A stretch of 64,000 nt of DNA from Poecilobothrus nobilitatus (lineage: Eukaryota > Arthropoda > Insecta > Diptera > Dolichopodidae), in assembly GCA_947095535.1 (NCBI GenBank), contig OX352774.1, positions 3,534,001 to 3,598,000 of the forward strand, in the 5' to 3' direction. The first letter of the stretch is position 1, and each line of letters opens with the position of its first letter. This document shows positions 58,334 to 64,000 of this stretch, in pieces. Made by a program: the position numbers and the translations under genes. Below the pieces are notes generated by a model. It had not been told where the DNA came from and made no database searches. It worked only from the letters and a program-made list of their open reading frames with translations.

Positions 58334-59194
58334 CAAGGGGAAGTTTTGCAGCATGCGGGTGAGCTCAACATCTTGGGCATGGAGGTAAATTAAAAATTAA
58401 GTTGGTTCAATCGTGTTTTTGGTATAGCTAAAGATGCATCTAGGTATATGGGTTTCCAGTATCGTTGTAAAGCCTTCTTTTCATCTTCTGATCTCCTAAA
58501 TATCTATAAAACATATATAAGACCAAAGATAGAGTACAGTGCACATATTTGGGCAGGAGTCTCCAAAACGGCATTGGGATTTCTCGATAAAATGCAAAAT
58601 AGAGCAATTCGTCTAATAAATGATCCCAATGTCACCTCTACGCTCTCTCCAGTCGGCCTACGGCACTTAACAGGAACATTTACCCTGTTTTATAAATACC
58701 TTATAGATTTGGGTTCTTGCTCTAACGAGATTAAAAGTTTAATGCCTCCTCTCAAAGCATTTCAAAAAGAAACACGGAGAGTCTCTGCTGCCCATCTCTA
58801 TTTAGTTCAAATTCCCAGATGGCATAATTCGGCTTATGGAAATTCGTTTGTAGTACGAACATCGCGAATGTTGAACCATCTTCCACCTCATGTGTTCTCC
58901 AGAATTGATGATGATTACATTTACAATGTGCAAAGATTCATGGTGAATATTAACAACTTTGTTCACAATATGCCTGCCAATTTGAAATCTATTTTTATTC
59001 CTTAACTCAACTTCCTATGACCAGATAGTACCATAGTAGTACTAAAGGTCGTATAACCTATTGTTTGGTCAAAAAAGGGAGGTGGTGTTTAGTGGGTTAA
59101 AGTCCCACACACTCATAGAGGAATCGTGCTCGGTTTCACTCCTCTATAGTGTCTTTCGATGATTCCTACCTACCCTCGCAAAAAAAAAAAAAAA
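58334..59194 (+). mobile_element. LINE insertion: ORF2 C-terminus, 3' UTR and poly-A
   Basis: The frame reads ELNILGMEV, an in-frame TAA at 58391-58393, KLSWFNRVFGIAKDASRYMG, then an open stretch of 186 codons (58448-59005) with IYKTYIRPKIEYSAHIWAG, FLDKMQNRAIRLINDPNVTS, NSFVVRTSRMLNHLPPHVF and a final QRFMVNINNFVH. This is the thumb and C-terminal region of a LINE ORF2, with the common 'YIRP-(M/I)EY--HIWAG' and 'R(M/L)WN-LP' motifs. The 3' UTR (59006-59179) matches the fragment at 12970-13165, and a 15-A tail ends at 59194. It is 5'-truncated and sits inside a SINE. Confidence 0.87.
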
Positions 59195-59202
59195 TATATA
59201 TG

Positions 59203-59284
59203 TGTTAGATTCCTACAAACACTTCGTCCAGGTCTACAGAGTATTTTACATATACACTTTTACCCACTAGGCGACCGAGGCCCT
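59203..59284 (-). repeat. SINE, head half of the copy split by the LINE
   Basis: TGTTAGATTCCTACAAACAC then TCTACAGAGTATTTTACATA and CACTTTTACCCACTAGGCGA, ending CCGAGGCCC, matches the B-box to A-box end of the SINE family. The A box is intact on the minus strand (TCGCCTAGTGG); the B box is decayed. It continues the half at 58268-58328. Confidence 0.75.
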
Positions 59285-59292
59285 TCGTTTTA

Positions 59293-59361
59293 TTTTTATG
59301 TATTTATATATTTTTATGTATTTATATATTTTTATGTATTTATATATTTTTATGTATTTAT
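59293..59361. repeat. 18-bp tandem repeat, almost four units
   Basis: TTTTTATGTATTTATATA repeats at 59293, 59311 and 59329, with a partial unit at 59347. It gives an artificial Phe-Tyr-Val-Phe-Ile-Tyr repeat in one frame. Confidence 0.92.
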
Positions 59362-62300
59362 GGTTGAAAAAGTTCAGGTGCCCATATCAATTAACAAGTT
59401 GGATTTTAGTATCGAATAAATTAAACAGATCGATTTAACCCCCACAAATAGGTCATTTTATCTTATTACACAATTTCTAAACGGCAAAATATAAAAAAAT
59501 GATCAAAAAATCTGGTTTTGAATAATTGGCGCACAGTCATATGATTGAACGATTTCACTTCTCATACTTTCTTTTTGAAAAAGTTTTCAAAATCGGTTGT
59601 ATAGCCTAATAAGCTTAAAAATAATTCGAAAACTGGAACCCTAATAACTCGTAATCGAATATTAAAATTTTTGTTTTCAACTGCTGCCTACTAAAACTTC
59701 AATGCAAGCCTAAAGGATAAATTTGACTAAATACTATTTCTTAGAAGTTTTGAAAGGCGGGAAAATCCAAAGAAATCATTTAAATAAATAAAAAACAAAA
59801 ATATATTGACTTAAAAAGTATTTTAAATTTTTCATTTAATCAATCAAAATTCAAAAGGATATTCAATAACACTATCGTTTTAAATTAAAAACCCATACAA
59901 TAATGCGTTTATAAAATTAATAATACAATGATATTTAACTTAGTTTCAAATCTAAAATTTTTAAGTCTAATAAAATATATTTAAATTGAAAAGAATGATT
60001 TAAAGTAAAAATAGAAAAAATTATTTGAAAACAAAATAATAAAAAATAATCTTAGTAAAGATTTTCCAACGGAATTGAAACTATATATCAGTACCAGACA
60101 TCAAACTAAAATCGGATTTCTTCAGGCACTAACAAGTTTATATTATCTTTTTCCATACAAGATGAAATAAAGAATTGCATTTCTAGAATTGTTTTTTTTT
60201 ACCTTTTACAGGACTGGTAATATTCCATTAGTTCGACATTTATGATAAAAATACATTATTTTTCTTTTTTGTTTTTTTTTTTTGTATTTTTCATTTTCTT
60301 TGTATGAAAGAATTTTTTTTTTTTTTACTTTTCCTATTCTTAAATCTCATCAATTCCACCTATCCGCATATTGCCTCAAAAAAAATTTCACATATTATTA
60401 TGGAAAATATTTCAAATGGAAAAATGAAGTATTTAGTAAAAAAAAAAATTGTGGAACTACCAATATAAAATTTTCATATTACAAAAAAAAAAAAACACTA
60501 GATTGATTAATTTTTTTTTGTACAGGGTTGAATTAAGGCATTTAATTACATAGGCCAAATAATTTTTAGGTCATAACTTATTTTTAAAATGAAATTGAAA
60601 GGTTAAGATATAAAATTGTAATCTATTTTTGTCGCTGTCTATCCCTAAAGTCAAAATAAAACTCTAGAAGTACTTTAGAAAAAAGGTCTGAAATTTCTAA
60701 TGTTAAATAATTTAAAAATGTATCTATAAGAACTCAAGATGTCTGAGATATTAAATGAGAAATGAGGAAATATTATCATTTTTAACCATATATCTACAAT
60801 CATAATTGCTATTTTGGCAATATTGCACAAAAACTGTCCCAATAAATTTTCATACATAATAAATCCCAATAAATTGACGACATAATGAACAAGGAATTTC
60901 AAGCTGTTATGAGATTTCATGGAAAGTGTAAAAGATTTAAATATTAATACTGGGTAATTTTTTTTAAATTTTTGTAAAATTAATTAATTAAATTTAAATT
61001 CTACCCAACTGATCCCAAAATTTTGAATTTAATATTAAAAATTGTTGTATACCTAAGTAAACATAAGAATAAATTTTTCATTTTGGAATCTTGTTTAATG
61101 TTTTTTTATGCTCTCTGTAGATCAATAACCGCGGAAACCACTTTACAATTTTAAGTTTCCGATATAATATGAAATATATACATGCATATAAAAAAGTATA
61201 TAACTATACACAAATATATGAATAAATATTTTTCAGGAAAGCAAAAAAAAAATAGTGATTTTATTTGGTTTTTTTCTGGAATTCCAAGTAAAGTGACTTT
61301 CAATAAAACCCAAAGGAATTTTTTATTTTTCTTATACATTTTTTTTTTTATATTGAGTAGCTCAGATAGATATCTATCTTTTTGTTTCTTTTTTTTTCTG
61401 CATGTATGTTGGCGCTACTCGTAGATGATTTTTTTAATCTATTCAAAATTTACTTTGAAAAGTTATGAAATTTTTTTTTTTTTTCTTTAAAAAATTATGG
61501 AAAAAAAGGTAGAGAAAGAAAATGTTGCAAAAGAATTTCATTTGTTATATTTAGTCCCTTATCATATGAGGCATAATATGTGCACAAAAAAAAAAAAAAA
61601 AAAAAATGGTAAAAAAAATCCGGGAAAACTTGCATAAAAATTCTTTCACAATTTTTTCAAAGTATTTTCTCTTATGAAGTTTTTTTTTTTTTGTTTTTTC
61701 GAAAACTCCAAAGTATTCATGTATTGAAGCCGCAGGGATTAAAAATGATTATAACTGCATATAGGTACATATTGGTTTATGTATATTTATATATTATGTA
61801 TTGTGCAAAGAAATTATTTAGCGATTTCTTTTTTCGTTATTTTTAAAAATGTCTTTATTTGATTTGTAAATAAAATGGTTGATTAAACTTGAATTAAAAA
61901 AAAAGAAGGTATTTTTTTTTTGTCTGTTAATAATAAAAAATAATAAAAAAGAACTTCAAGTCACTCTGTTAACTTCAATTTTCCATAAGGATTTTTTTAT
62001 TTTGAGGTGTTACAAGAGAGGAAAATATATAAGATTGAATAAATGAAAAGTTTTTTAAATTTAATTGAATGCAAAATGATGACTGTTTCAATTAAATCTG
62101 TCCCTTTCAAGTAAATTTTATTTTAATCGAATTTTTTTTCTTATAACTAAATGAATCAATTTAAAGTTTTAAGCAATATGTGACTTTTAAAATAAAACAT
62201 TAAAACTAGCTACTTTTGTTTTATTTAACAATAAAAAAATTTTTAATCATTATTACCCAGATTGTCCGTTGAAGCGCTCGAATTTCATTAATATTTTTAT

Positions 62301-62720
62301 TTTATTTTAAAGTAGCCTTATTAGCCTCATTAAAATACAATGAAAATTTCTAAATCCTTATATACATTTGTAGTACTCTATACATTAAAGGTTATAATTT
62401 CCAAAGTCATTAACAAACTTTTAAACTTGGCTAGCAGAAAATATCTTCATTTCACTATTTTAGTTTTGATACAAGTCAAATTATATAAACAAAGCAAAGT
62501 TACAATTTTTGTTGAATTTTTTAAACTATCATCTCTTTTGGAAAATAAAATTAATATTAATTAATATCAATTTGTGCTCATATACGTTATGAAATATAAA
62601 TGAAAATATATTTCTTTCATAATTCAAATAAAATATCAATAACTTAAATGTTTTTGTTTTAAAAAGTATTTCAGCTCTTTTGAGAATACCGAGTTTAATG
62701 ACATCATCAATGTAGATATT

Positions 62721-62753
<33 letters not shown>

Positions 62754-64000
62754 GTGTTGTTTTTGATGATTGATAATTTATTTATTAAACTTTATTTTAA
62801 TTAGAATCCAACCAAAAACAAAAGTGGTTTCGCACAAAATAACCTTTTATTAAGTTTTCCCTTTTCTATATTATAGAAGTACGTACTCACTTATTGTGTA
62901 TTACATTTTTCTTTGTCATTTTTTTTTACAACAGCAATTATAAATGAAAATCAAACTATTAATTGCAAAACGTAATACAAAAAAAAAAATAAAAGAGATG
63001 GGAAAACCCCTTAATAGAAATAACTACTTTTCATTAAATTTTATTTATATATGTCTCCGTTTTCTAGAGCGGAAATTTTATTATTATGATTATTATTTTT
63101 TGTTTTGTTCCTTTTTTTTTTTTTTTTGTTTTTGTTTTGTGTCTTTCTATTCATTCGTTTTTCTCTATTTATATTATTTATTTTTAATTTCAATGGTTTT
63201 GATTATCGTTATTCGTTATTATTAGTCAATATTTTCCCTCATTTTCAATATTTCTCTTAATTAAAAAGTTAATTTTTTTATTTACTATTTTTTGCTCATT
63301 TTTCTTTCTTTTTTTTTTATTATAAAAGGGATGAAAATGTAAAGAAGAAAAAAGGACCTCATTTCAAATTTTAGTTTTTTTTTTTTTACATCTTTATCTG
63401 TTTATTTTATTTTTAAATTTTCAGTTTTTATAAAATAACTTTTAGAAAATAAATTTTCAACGTAGCTATACAAAAATTTGTCTTTATAAAAAAATATTGC
63501 ATAAATTAAGGCGAATTTTAAAATTGTTGTAATTCAAACTAGAATTTGACGAAAATGTTATTTATTGATATTATTATTAATTAATTATTCACTATTAACA
63601 TATTTCTATTTTTAAATTTCATATCTCTTTTAAGATTTCTTTCTATTTTTAAACCACTATATCTATTTTTTGACGAAAAAGAAAACATAATTTAAACTAC
63701 AAGGTTAAAAAATCATAAAATAATCTTCATAAAACTGCATTCTATTTTTAATTATTTACTATAAATGGATTTTCCATAAGTGAATGTTGATAATATCTTT
63801 TGAAATTCTTCCTCTATATTCGATTGAAAGCATTAGAGAAAAAATATTAGACTTAAATTTAATTAGCTTATCAAAATGATCTCAAACAAAGCAAATTGAA
63901 AAAATATAAGAACCGTCACCGTCACCGTAACAATAAAACGATGTTTAAAACATTTTGTTACCTAAGAAGAATTGTCATCCCTGAGACTAGAATTAACTTA
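59362..64000. other. AT-rich spacer, no gene seen
   Basis: Homopolymer-rich, for example poly-A at 61587-61607 and poly-T at 62733-62753. A short ACCGTC-type repeat occurs at about 63912-63929. No gene or element boundary recognised. Confidence 0.55.

Noticed and set aside
59040..59130. tRNA-like A/B boxes (GTTTAGTGGGTT and GGTTTCACTCC) in the LINE 3' UTR, perhaps a second SINE
   Set aside because: The boxes fit poorly and the segment follows the LINE coding end directly, with a shared poly-A; a LINE 3' UTR explains it better.
59159..59419. Frame with a repeated Phe-Tyr-Val-Phe-Ile-Tyr segment
   Set aside because: It is produced by the 18-bp tandem repeat at 59293-59361 and overlaps a SINE half.

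Overview
The window looks like non-coding DNA of an insect, most likely a fly (Diptera). It is visibly very A+T-rich, full of poly-A/poly-T and TA runs. It carries eukaryotic transposable elements throughout: CR1-like and RTE-like LINEs, a tRNA-derived SINE, piggyBac and hAT relics, MITEs, and rolling-circle (Helentron/DINE-1-like) elements with GGAC microsatellites of a kind familiar from fly genomes. The assignment to flies is inference. I found no convincing intact host protein gene, no functional tRNA or rRNA, and no CRISPR. Nearly all short open frames are chance frames in AT-rich DNA or shadows of element relics.

Layout. 1-4,959 is AT-rich spacer with one SINE head. 4,960-7,000 holds a LINE 3' end, a 395-bp hAT MITE with a perfect 8-bp target duplication, and a hAT transposase relic. 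7,157-11,190 is a nested cluster: Helentron-like family A (+), an inverted A copy split by a 718-bp TIR element, then family B (-). 12,267-19,080 has a 147-bp foldback, a LINE 3' UTR copy, several SINE pieces, an RTE piece and a piggyBac piece. 24,481-26,300 is the second long family B copy, inverted relative to the first. 27,010-27,800 is an RTE-like LINE relic on the minus strand. 30,079-36,432 contains two SINEs, a CpG-rich TIR element, a truncated family B copy and a family C element. 38,478-40,280 is the best preserved coding relic, a LINE reverse transcriptase C-terminal half. 43,083-44,835 holds a long-TIR MITE and a piggyBac transposase relic. 49,183-50,770 is the most complete family A copy. 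58,268-59,284 is a SINE split by a LINE insertion. The rest is AT-rich spacer.

The most interesting structure is the rolling-circle set. Families A, B and C share a microsatellite followed by a 3' hairpin; in A and B the right arm of that hairpin repeats the 5' subterminal sequence. Family B carries an internal tandem array of exactly 477 bp per unit, with two units in one copy and three in the other. The SINE family also stands out: all eight copies with a readable head or tail lie in one orientation, and the tail carries two short hairpins.
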